Below are positions 1 through 6,214 of a stretch of DNA of 28,905 bases, in pieces. The notes beneath the pieces are model-generated. The model saw only the letters and a list, made by a program, of their open reading frames with translations, made no database searches and had not been told where the DNA came from. A program made the position numbers and the translations under genes. Numbering within the stretch: the first letter of the stretch is position 1; each line of letters opens with the position of its first letter. Source of the DNA: an uncultured Oscillospiraceae bacterium. Its GTDB lineage: Bacteria; Bacillota; Clostridia; Oscillospirales; Acutalibacteraceae. The stretch is from NCBI GenBank assembly GCA_900546265.1, contig URCA01000043.1, positions 1 through 28,905 of the forward strand. Direction: 5' to 3'.

Positions 1-50
1 TTTGCACTATCTTTTAATTCTTTTCCGCAATTAGGACATTGTTTTCCCAT
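1..50 (-). CDS. Zinc-ribbon protein, N-terminal fragment cut by the window edge
   Basis: Reading leftward from an ATG at 50-48, the visible residues are MGKQCPNCGKELKDSA, with a CPxCG knuckle typical of a short zinc-ribbon domain. A good Shine-Dalgarno (GAGGAG, 63-68 on the plus strand as CTCCTC) precedes the ATG by about 12 bases. Only about 16 codons are inside the window, so the rest of the protein and its function are unknown. Such N-terminal ribbons often precede membrane segments in small Firmicute proteins, but nothing here tests that. It is divergent from the XRE gene and would be cargo of the skin-like element. Confidence 0.6.
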   Translation of the reverse strand, partial: MGKQCPNCGKELKDSA

Positions 51-172
51 AATTGTCACTTTCTCCTCAATGTATTTTCTTATATTTTAGGTCAAATACA
101 CCCTAATAGTCAATAGGTCATACTGCCATAATTAAACTAATTGATAACATTTTACAAAAAGAGGGTGATTTT

Positions 173-388
173 ATTTCTCGATTAAAAGATTTACGAAAAG
201 AACGGGGCTACACGCAGATTAAAATGCAACACCTAACTGGGATAGACCAAAGTGACTATTCTAAGATTGAAAACGGAAAGCGTTATTATACTTTTGAACA
301 ATGCCGAAAAATAGCACTTGCCTTAAATACAAGCATGGATTATTTGGCAGAATTAACAGATGAAAAGAAACCTTACCCACGTTCTTAA
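173..388 (+). CDS. Small XRE-family DNA-binding regulator
   Basis: A 71-residue protein that is essentially one helix-turn-helix domain of the XRE/Cro type. After RLKDLRKERGYTQ, the recognition region around DQSDYSKIENGKR and the closing ALALNTSMDYLAEL follow the usual Cro/C1 pattern. The frame has no ATG, GTG or TTG upstream of the domain. The most likely start is an ATT at 173, about seven bases after GAGGG (161-165), giving the MISRLKDLR opening seen in relatives. It probably represses its own and the divergent promoter within the element. Composition is AT-rich like the recombinase. The domain assignment is secure; the start codon is an inference. Confidence 0.75.
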   Translation: MSRLKDLRKERGYTQIKMQHLTGIDQSDYSKIENGKRYYTFEQCRKIALALNTSMDYLAELTDEKKPYPRS

Positions 389-402
389 AATCGCAAATAT
401 GA

Positions 403-444
403 AAGAACTGCCTATCATCAATCTTTCAATGACGGGCAGTTCTT
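403..444. terminator. Inverted repeat between convergent genes, weak terminator candidate
   Basis: AAGAACTGCC at 403-412 pairs perfectly with GGCAGTTCTT at 435-444 across a 22-base loop. It lies between the end of the XRE gene (plus) and the end of the toxin gene (minus), where a shared terminator would be expected. There is no good T-run on either side and the loop is long, so termination is only a suggestion. Confidence 0.35.
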
Positions 445-471
445 CTGCTTAAAATTCTTATTCAATTTCAT

Positions 472-783
472 TTACGAAAACAGTTTTGTGTACTCTGTCT
501 GTGTATCGGCAATATGATACACATAAACTGTTTTTTCTATCAGTCGATAGATAGAAACATACCTTTCAGATATAACCATGCGATACCCCTTTCGGTTCAA
601 CCATTTATCAGGTGTAAGCGAACCAGAATCCGGGTATAACTCCAAACGTTCAATACTATTTAATATCTGATCTGTTACTTTCATCGCAGATTCCACACCG
701 AATTGAAGTAAATAATAGTCCTCAATACTTTTCAAATCTTCCCACGCAGTCGGAAGAATCTCAACTTTATATTGTTCCTGCAC
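472..783 (-). CDS. RelE/ParE-family toxin of a type II toxin-antitoxin pair
   Basis: A 103-residue basic protein with the ParE/RelE fold signature: an opening strand (YKVEILPTAWEDL), two helices (EDLKSIEDYYLLQFG and the SAMKVTDQILNSIERLELYP stretch), then the strand region GYRMVISERYVSIYRL and a closing VYVYHIADT. ParE-like members poison gyrase and RelE-like members cut mRNA; the sequence alone does not decide between them. The start is a GTG at 783. The gene overlaps the upstream antitoxin by 17 bases, the usual antitoxin-first coupled layout. It lies inside the skin-like element, where it could stabilise the element in the vegetative chromosome. Confidence 0.85.
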   Translation of the reverse strand: MQEQYKVEILPTAWEDLKSIEDYYLLQFGVESAMKVTDQILNSIERLELYPDSGSLTPDKWLNRKGYRMVISERYVSIYRLIEKTVYVYHIADTQTEYTKLFS

Positions 784-1033
784 GTTCTCTCAATTCCTTT
801 CTTGCATCGGAGATACTTCTTGTCTTTGCTCCGTTTAACCGTTCTTCTTCTGCCTGCATGATTTTAGCACGAAGTTCCAATGCCTGTTCCCTTTTCTCAA
901 AGGCATCAATATTCATAAATACTCCGTCACCCTCGCCATTTTTTGTTATATAAATCGGTTCACTCGTTGACCTTGCAAGATTGGAAATAGTAGAATAATC
1001 GTTCCGTAATGTTGCTGAAGCCTTAATAATCAT
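767..1033 (-). CDS. Phd/YefM-family antitoxin
   Basis: An 88-residue protein with the Phd/YefM N-terminal DNA-binding fold (IIKASATLRNDYSTISNLA, then EPIYITKNGEGDGVFMNIDAF) followed by a charged helical C-terminus (REQALELRAKIMQAEEERL and onward) that would wrap the toxin. I chose the ATG at 1033 over the in-frame GTG at 1042, because AAAGGG (1043-1048 on the plus strand as CCCTTT) sits about nine bases before the ATG but directly against the GTG. It precedes and overlaps the toxin gene and should repress the pair jointly with it. Family call is strong; partner specificity is inferred from the overlap. Confidence 0.85.
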   Translation of the reverse strand: MIIKASATLRNDYSTISNLARSTSEPIYITKNGEGDGVFMNIDAFEKREQALELRAKIMQAEEERLNGAKTRSISDARKELRERAGTI

Positions 1034-1077
1034 TTTCTTCACCCTTTCATGTCGCTTTATTTTTGTATCGTTTTATC

Positions 1078-1091
1078 GATATAATTATATC
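1078..1091. promoter_or_regulatory. Perfect 14-bp palindrome upstream of the toxin-antitoxin pair
   Basis: GATATAATTATATC is a perfect palindrome 44 bases upstream of the antitoxin start. It contains TATAAT-like -10 sequence on both strands. It lies in the region between the divergent antitoxin and recombinase genes, so it could be the operator through which the antitoxin represses its own operon. AT-rich palindromes arise readily by chance, so confidence is limited. Confidence 0.35.
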
Positions 1092-1212
1092 TTTATTTTT
1101 ATATAATATCAATGATTTTATGAAATTCTTTTTGCAATCCTACAGAATCACATTTATAATTAAGTGTGCGAAACTACTTTTCGCAAATTCAATTTATGAA
1201 AGAAGGTTTACT

Positions 1213-2907
1213 ATGACCGAATCAGATAATAGAAAATTTGCAATCTACTGCCGTAAATCCAAATTTACAGGAAAAGGCGACAGTATTGAAACACAAATAG
1301 AAAAATGCAAAGGCTATATCGCATTAAATTTTGATATTACTGACGATAGCGAGTTTATTATTTATATTGACGAGGGATTTTCAGGAAAAAACACCAAACG
1401 ACCAGACTATCAGAAAATGATGAAAGCTTGTCATAATCACGAAATCAAAGCGATTGTCTGCTATAAACTAGACCGAATCAGCAGAAACACCATTGACTTC
1501 TCGCTACTTTTGGAAGAACTCAAAGAGTTAAAAATTGATTTTATTTCTGCAACACAACCATTTAACACGACAGACCCAACGGGCGAAGCAATGATTAAGA
1601 TTACTTCTGTTTTTGCTGACTTGGAACGCAAACTTCTTGCAGAACGTGTCAGAGATAATATGTTAAGTCTTGCTAAAACAGGACGCTGGCTTGGTGGTAC
1701 AACTCCACTTGGCTATCAAAGTATTGAAGTGAAAACTCCCGTAGATATTGACGGAAAAATCCGTACCGCATACCGCTTGAATACAAGAGAAGAAGAAGTA
1801 CCGATTGTACATTTAATATTCAACAAATTTATAGAATTTAATTCATTGACAAAAACAGAAACTTTCCTCTTAAACAATCATATCAAAACAAGAAATGATA
1901 AAAATTTTTCCCGTTTTGGTCTGAAAGCAATACTCAGCAACCCAGTTTATGCCGCCGCTGATGAAGAAACTTTAAAATATTTTACAGATTTAGGAACAAT
2001 CATTTACAACGATTCCTCCGAATTTGACGGGAAACATGGACTTATGGTTTATAACAAAACCGACCAATCCACCAGCAAATCGCATACATTACATGAGTAT
2101 TCAGAATGGGTTGTATCAATCGGAAAGCATAAACCTATGATAACAGGAAAAGAATGGATAAAAGTTCAGAAACTACTGGAATTGAATAAGCCTAAGAATT
2201 ATCATAAACCCAAAAACAACACTTCTCTTTTATCCGGTATTTTAGTGTGTGGACATTGTGGTTCCTATATGCGACCAAAAGCCAACCGTAGACTAGATGA
2301 AAACGGGAACAAAACATATTCTTACCTTTGCGAAACAAAAGAAAAATCCCGACGCCATTTATGTAATATCACAAATCCACAAGGAAATCTTCTTGACGAA
2401 ATGGTTTGTGATGAAGTGAAACGTTTGGCTAAATACGAAGATAAAGGGAAATTCTATGAACAAATAAAAACAGCGAAAAAGCAGTTAATGACAAGTGGAA
2501 AATCCAATGTGACTGAATTGGATATACTTCAAAAGTCACACAAAGATACTGAAAAGAAAATAAACAATCTTGTACAGACACTTTCCAAAACAACGTATGG
2601 ATCTGCTGCCAATTACATACAAGATGAAATTGAAACTTTACATAAAGAGAAATTACAGATTGAAGAAAAAATACATACATTAAATGAATTACTGCAACAT
2701 CAAAATGATATACTTGTAACCTTTGACATGATGATAAAGAAACTTTCTTCATTCTCTGAGTCTTTTGACATGATGAGTGTTGAAGAAAAGAGAAATGTTC
2801 TTCGAGTATTAGTCGATAAAGTTGTCTGGGATGGTACAAACGCAGAACTTTATTTATCCGTCTCTAATGATGAAAAAACGAAGCCACAACAAGCGGGTTG
2901 CAAATGA
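1213..2907 (+). CDS. Large serine recombinase, SpoIVCA-like, at the sigK junction
   Basis: A 564-residue large serine recombinase. The resolvase catalytic domain occupies about residues 9-155, with the nucleophile most likely Ser16 in IYCRKS, then GFSGKNTKRPDY and YKLDRISRN. The recombinase domain follows (residues about 180-300), then a zinc ribbon (CGHCG with CETKEK and HLCN near residues 345-385), a long coiled coil and a C-terminal tail. The ATG at 1213 follows GAAAGAAGG; an open frame upstream to 1063 has no support. The stop codon TGA (2905-2907) lies inside the AATGA that begins the downstream sigK fragment. Position and orientation match SpoIVCA, which excises the skin element from sigK in the mother cell. 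That role is inferred from context. Confidence 0.9.
   Translation: MTESDNRKFAIYCRKSKFTGKGDSIETQIEKCKGYIALNFDITDDSEFIIYIDEGFSGKNTKRPDYQKMMKACHNHEIKAIVCYKLDRISRNTIDFSLLLEELKELKIDFISATQPFNTTDPTGEAMIKITSVFADLERKLLAERVRDNMLSLAKTGRWLGGTTPLGYQSIEVKTPVDIDGKIRTAYRLNTREEEVPIVHLIFNKFIEFNSLTKTETFLLNNHIKTRNDKNFSRFGLKAILSNPVYAAADEETLKYFTDLGTIIYNDSSEFDGKHGLMVYNKTDQSTSKSHTLHEYSEWVVSIGKHKPMITGKEWIKVQKLLELNKPKNYHKPKNNTSLLSGILVCGHCGSYMRPKANRRLDENGNKTYSYLCETKEKSRRHLCNITNPQGNLLDEMVCDEVKRLAKYEDKGKFYEQIKTAKKQLMTSGKSNVTELDILQKSHKDTEKKINNLVQTLSKTTYGSAANYIQDEIETLHKEKLQIEEKIHTLNELLQHQNDILVTFDMMIKKLSSFSESFDMMSVEEKRNVLRVLVDKVVWDGTNAELYLSVSNDEKTKPQQAGCK
2903..2907. other. Probable skin-type recombination core (AATGA)
   Basis: AATGA sits exactly where SigK homology begins (codons AAT GAA = Asn-Glu of NEVLMYLRA). 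In Bacillus subtilis the skin element is excised through a 5-bp AATGA repeat in sigK. Here the same five bases form the end of the recombinase gene (its TGA stop) and the start of the sigK 3' part. The partner copy would lie to the left of the window at the end of the sigK 5' part. Confidence 0.6.
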
Positions 2908-3256
2908 AGTCCTGATGTATCTGCGCGCCAGAAAAAAATGCAGCCATGAAATCTCTCTTTATGAACCGATTGGCACAGATCGGGAAGGAAATGAAGTCAA
3001 CCTCTACGATATCATCGAATCTACAGAAACAGATATTCCAGAGCGGATTCATCTGAAGGACAATATTCAAAAGCTTTATGAAAAACTGGAAAATGAACTT
3101 TCTCCAAGAGAAAAACTTGTACTGAAAATGCGATACGGACTGTATCAGGGAGAAGAATACACGCAGCGGGAGATTGCCGCACAACTGGGCATCTCCCGCT
3201 CCTATGTATCCCGTATCGAAAAAAGTGCTATTGAAAAACTCCGACAATATTTTTGA
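2903..3256 (+). CDS. sigK: 3' part of split sporulation sigma factor SigK (spoIIIC-like)
   Basis: These 117 codons match the C-terminal half of sigma-K: the end of region 2 (NEVLMYLRARKK), the EPIGTDREGNEVNLYDI linker, region 4 with LSPREKLVLKMRYGL, and the helix-turn-helix EIAAQLGISRSYVSRIEK. The reading frame has no proper start of its own. Sigma homology begins abruptly at AATGA, where the upstream recombinase gene ends. This is the arrangement of spoIIIC in an interrupted sigK, the 5' part being beyond the left edge. It is also close to SigE, but VNLYDIIESTETDIPERI and the position next to a SpoIVCA-like recombinase favour SigK. After excision it would direct late mother-cell transcription. 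Confidence 0.8.
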   Translation, partial: NEVLMYLRARKKCSHEISLYEPIGTDREGNEVNLYDIIESTETDIPERIHLKDNIQKLYEKLENELSPREKLVLKMRYGLYQGEEYTQREIAAQLGISRSYVSRIEKSAIEKLRQYF

Positions 3257-3272
3257 AATTTCTAAGACTCTT

Positions 3273-3761
3273 CTATGAATTAACTTCTTTATCCTCTTCC
3301 TGTCTTCTGAGAAGATCGTACTGAGCTGGTGTCTCGCTCAGTTCTACATGAAGAACCTGCTTTGAATGCGGTGCACTTTCCTGTTCCTCTCCATCCTCAT
3401 TCAGGATCCGGAGAACCTTTGCCTCAACATTACTTCCGTCCGGCTTCATGATCTCAATTGTCTCACCTACAGAAAACTTATTGCGCTGTTCAATTCTTGC
3501 AAGCCCATTCTCAACGGCCCCGACAATTCCAAGATAAGTATACTCTCGGATATATGTGTTATTGTCATAAATCTGTGTCTCATGATCTGGTTTTCCAAAG
3601 AAAAATCCAGTCGTAAACTGACGATAAGTACAGTTTGAAATCTGATCCAGATACCAAGGCATGTTCTTCTTGTAAAGCTCTGGATCTTTCTGATAATCAT
3701 CAATTGCTTTACGGTAAGTTCTTGCCACCGTTGCAACATAAAGTGCTGTTTTCATTCGTCC
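3273..3761 (-). pseudogene. U32-family peptidase, C-terminal fragment
   Basis: About 163 codons matching the C-terminal part of U32 (collagenase-like, YrrO/RlhA-type) peptidases: GRMKTALYVATVARTYRKAI, CTYRQFTTGFFFGKPD, NGLARIEQRNKFSVGE and the closing beta-barrel around EIMKPDGSNVEAKVL. Full-length members exceed 400 residues. The missing part includes the catalytic N-terminal domain. Homology stops at about 3761, where the expected IEGRMK context is replaced by unrelated codons, and the GC-rich terminator of the next gene begins within 40 bases. The gene is convergent with the sigK fragment, 16 bases away. Either it was truncated by a rearrangement or two sequences were joined artificially here. 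Confidence 0.8.
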
Positions 3762-3798
3762 TATTCTACCATATTTCAACCGGAAAAGAAAGAGCCAA

Positions 3799-3836
3799 TA
3801 AAAAGCGGCCGCCGAACGAAAAAAGTCCGGCGGCCG
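3799..3836 (-). terminator. Rho-independent terminator of the transglutaminase gene
   Basis: On the minus strand CGGCCGCCG (plus 3828-3836) pairs with CGGCGGCCG (plus 3806-3814) across a 13-base loop and is followed by a C and a T-run (plus 3800-3804). It lies 15 bases past the transglutaminase stop codon. Its GC-rich stem belongs in style to the right-hand sequence, so the composition break must be to its left. Confidence 0.85.
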
Positions 3837-3850
3837 ACTCGCGTTCGGCC

Positions 3851-5239
3851 CTATTGCAGCACAATCAGCAGCTCCCGGCTGCAGGAGAGGAACTTGGCGC
3901 CGCGGTAGACCCCCGCGGCCCGGCTAATGGCCGACCAGTTTTGGCGAAGGCTGTCCGCGAAGGCGTCGAAATCCCCCTCCACCCACAGCCGGGCGATCCC
4001 GTCGCCCCTGTCGGCGGCCTTTACCAACGCGGCCACGGCATCCACCTGGAACGCCCGCTGTACCAGGCGGTTTTTATGGTAGTAATTCAGCGCCGTGGCG
4101 GTGCAGTCCGGCAGGGGATAGTTCTCGGCATCCATGGTATGATCCTCCCGGATCTGGGCGGTGGTGATGTTGAAATAGCCGTAAAACACCGGCTTGTCGG
4201 CCTCGCGGATGCCGTTATAGACCGGATCGTCCCAGGTGATGTCCACGTGGTAATACGCGCCGTCCAGCTGCACCAGATTCCAGGCGTGCCCCTCCCCCTG
4301 GCTCTGACCGGTGACAAACAGGCAGGGCACCCCCGCCTGGTATAATAGGTACTGAAAGGCCTTGGAGTACCCGTCGCACACCGCCAGCCGGTTCACCAGC
4401 GCCCCGTAGAGGTTGTGAATCTGGGGCCGGCTCTGCGATTCGTCGTATGCGGTCTGTTCGACCAGCCTGTCGTGGATGGCCAGCTCCCGCTCATAGGGGC
4501 TCATGTCCCCGGTAATTCCCTCCAGCAGCTTCGCGGCCGCGGCGTTCACCGCCGCCTTGGCAGCGGGCAGATCGGCGGCGCTGAAGGTGTAAGACGGGGT
4601 GATGTCCACGATTTTGTCGCCGTCCGTATAGCGGTAGCTGTACGGCGCGTCCAGCCAGAAAACCTGGGGAAAATCCGCGCGGACATACGCGTACGCCCGC
4701 TGCATCTCGTCCAGGCTCAGCTTCAGATCCGCCAGATACACGGCCCCCTCCCTCCGCTCGCTGACGGCGGCGGCCAGCCGCCGATAGGCGGTCAGCAGCC
4801 GGGCGTTCCCGCTCAGCTGCCATGCGCCGTAATAATCCGCCGTGTCCAGCGGCGACAGGGCCCGGCTCAGCGGCTCGTCGGCCGGCACCTGGGTGGGGGG
4901 CGCCGTGACGGGGGCGGTGCCCTCCGTCACCCGCTCCCCCGTCGGCCGGGTCGTGGAGGTTGCGACGGGCTTTTTTTTCGTTGTAGGGGCCGCCGTGGCG
5001 GCGGTGACGTTCTGGGAGGGGAGCGTCGACGAGAAGGCTGTGGCAGGGCCGTCGGCCGACGAAACCGTCGTGGTTTGCGCAAAAGGGGAGAGCGTCTCAC
5101 ACGTCCCGTCTTCCGTGCGAAGGCCGGAGGAATCCGCCGTCGACAGCGGTTCGACCGCTTGGCAGGCGGAAAGGGCCAACAGGCCGGACAGGCAGAGGGC
5201 CAGCCAGCCGGCCGGCCGGGCAAACGCGATTTTTTTCAT
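3851..5239 (-). CDS. Transglutaminase-like lipoprotein
   Basis: A 462-residue secreted lipoprotein. The ATG at 5239 gives a classic lipoprotein signal (MKKIAFARPAGW, hydrophobic core, lipobox LSAC), so it would be anchored to the outer face of the membrane. A Ser/Thr/Ala/Pro-rich linker of about 110 residues follows. The C-terminal half is a transglutaminase-like (cysteine protease fold) domain with all three catalytic elements: Cys in RLAVCDGYSKAF, His in EGHAWN, and Asp in YYHVDITWDD. Such proteins act on cell-wall or protein substrates, but the substrate cannot be read from the sequence. It is transcribed alone, with a promoter at 5274-5302, a good terminator, and a divergent PHP gene. The longer open frame upstream of 5239 is not needed. 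Confidence 0.85.
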   Translation of the reverse strand: MKKIAFARPAGWLALCLSGLLALSACQAVEPLSTADSSGLRTEDGTCETLSPFAQTTTVSSADGPATAFSSTLPSQNVTAATAAPTTKKKPVATSTTRPTGERVTEGTAPVTAPPTQVPADEPLSRALSPLDTADYYGAWQLSGNARLLTAYRRLAAAVSERREGAVYLADLKLSLDEMQRAYAYVRADFPQVFWLDAPYSYRYTDGDKIVDITPSYTFSAADLPAAKAAVNAAAAKLLEGITGDMSPYERELAIHDRLVEQTAYDESQSRPQIHNLYGALVNRLAVCDGYSKAFQYLLYQAGVPCLFVTGQSQGEGHAWNLVQLDGAYYHVDITWDDPVYNGIREADKPVFYGYFNITTAQIREDHTMDAENYPLPDCTATALNYYHKNRLVQRAFQVDAVAALVKAADRGDGIARLWVEGDFDAFADSLRQNWSAISRAAGVYRGAKFLSCSRELLIVLQ

Positions 5240-5273
5240 CGACAGCGCCCCATTTCTAAAAGCCTTTTTCTTC

Positions 5274-5302
5274 ATTTTACTACAAAACAGCGATCTTGTC
5301 AC
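5274..5302 (-). promoter_or_regulatory. Sigma-A-type promoter for the transglutaminase lipoprotein
   Basis: On the minus strand GTGACA (plus 5297-5302) and TAAAAT (plus 5274-5279) are separated by 17 bases, 35 bases before the start codon. It matches five of six bases in each hexamer. Confidence 0.6.
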
Positions 5303-5361
5303 CGATTCCTTCATTTTTCCCCCGGAATATGCTATGATGCAAGGGCAAAGGAGTGGTTTCC

Positions 5362-6171
5362 ATGACATGGGTGGATTTTCATATGCATACCGACGCCTCG
5401 GAGGACAGCGACGCGCCCCTGCGCTCCATGTGCGACGCGGCGGTTGCCAAGGGGCTGTGTGCCGTCGCCGTCACCGATCACCTGGAGATGGTGGACTATG
5501 AGGACTATGCCGGCACGCTGGTCAAATCGTGGCGCGACAGCGGCGAGGCCGTGCCCGCGTACGCCGGCCGGCTGCGGATCGCCCGGGGGATCGAGCTCGG
5601 CGAGCCGCTGGCCGACCTGAAGCGGACCGAGGCTATCCTGGACGCCTATGATTTCGACTTCGTTTTAGGTTCCCAGCACAAGCTCAACAGCCTGGACAGG
5701 GAAACCAACATCGATTATTACTTCTACGACTACACCGACAAGGACGTCGGGCTGGTGATGGACGAGTATTTCGACGCAGTGCTGGAGCTGGTCAACTGGG
5801 GGCGGTTCCACGCGCTGGCCCATCTGACCTACCCGTTCCGGTACATCCCGGAGGAGAAGCGGCCCGCCGATTTCAGCCGGTGGCAGGACCGGATCGACGC
5901 GATCCTGCGGCAGCTGGCCGTCAAGGGGCTGGCGCTGGAGATCAACACCTCCGGCCTGCGGCAGCCGGGCGGTACCACCCATCCGCCCCTGTCCCTTACG
6001 CGCCGGTTCCGTCAGCTGGGCGGCGAGTTCATCACCATCGGCGCGGACGCCCACCGGCCGGAGGATGTGGGCACCGGCCTGCGGCAGGCGGCCGCCCTGG
6101 CCCGGGAGGCAGGATTCACCCACCAGGCCGTGTTCTTCGGTGGAAAAATGGAATTGCTGCCGCTGGAATAA
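5362..6171 (+). CDS. PHP-domain phosphatase, histidinol-phosphatase (HisJ/HisK) type
   Basis: A 269-residue PHP-fold metallophosphoesterase. The metal-binding motifs run in order: DFHMHT near the N-terminus, AVTDHLEM, RGIELGEP, GSQHKLN, ALAHLTYPFR, INTSGLRQ and GADAHRPEDVG near the end. This set is typical of the histidinol-phosphate phosphatase branch, which releases phosphate from L-histidinol phosphate in histidine synthesis. No other his gene is in the window, so the substrate is inferred from family only. The ATG at 5362 follows AAAGGAG (5347-5353) by eight bases; a GTG at 5353 overlaps that ribosome site and is rejected. The gene stands alone and ends in a strong hairpin. Confidence 0.8.
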   Translation: MTWVDFHMHTDASEDSDAPLRSMCDAAVAKGLCAVAVTDHLEMVDYEDYAGTLVKSWRDSGEAVPAYAGRLRIARGIELGEPLADLKRTEAILDAYDFDFVLGSQHKLNSLDRETNIDYYFYDYTDKDVGLVMDEYFDAVLELVNWGRFHALAHLTYPFRYIPEEKRPADFSRWQDRIDAILRQLAVKGLALEINTSGLRQPGGTTHPPLSLTRRFRQLGGEFITIGADAHRPEDVGTGLRQAAALAREAGFTHQAVFFGGKMELLPLE

Positions 6172-6176
6172 CCGGC

Positions 6177-6210
6177 AAAGCCGCCGCGCAGGCATCTGCG
6201 CGGCGGCTTT
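6177..6210. terminator. Strong hairpin between convergent PHP and ABC permease genes
   Basis: A perfect 15-bp stem (AAAGCCGCCGCGCAG at 6177-6191, CTGCGCGGCGGCTTT at 6196-6210) with a GCAT loop. It is followed on the plus strand by ACTTTTATAG, and on the minus strand the stem itself ends in TTT. It probably serves both convergent genes. Confidence 0.85.
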
Positions 6211-6214
6211 ACTT

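Noticed and set aside
2822..2902. Use of the ATG-like start at 2822 for the sigK fragment
   Set aside because: The residues before AATGA are out-of-frame recombinase sequence with no sigma homology.
2429..3247. Minus-strand open frames opposite the recombinase and sigK
   Set aside because: No domain or ribosome site; they mirror the well-supported plus-strand genes.
5302..5345. Promoter for the PHP gene (TATGAT at 5333 with TTCATT at 5310)
   Set aside because: The -35 matches poorly; a promoter must exist here but I cannot place it with confidence.
3635..5501. Plus-strand open frames across the transglutaminase gene
   Set aside because: Arginine/proline/glycine-rich shadow translations of a supported minus-strand gene.
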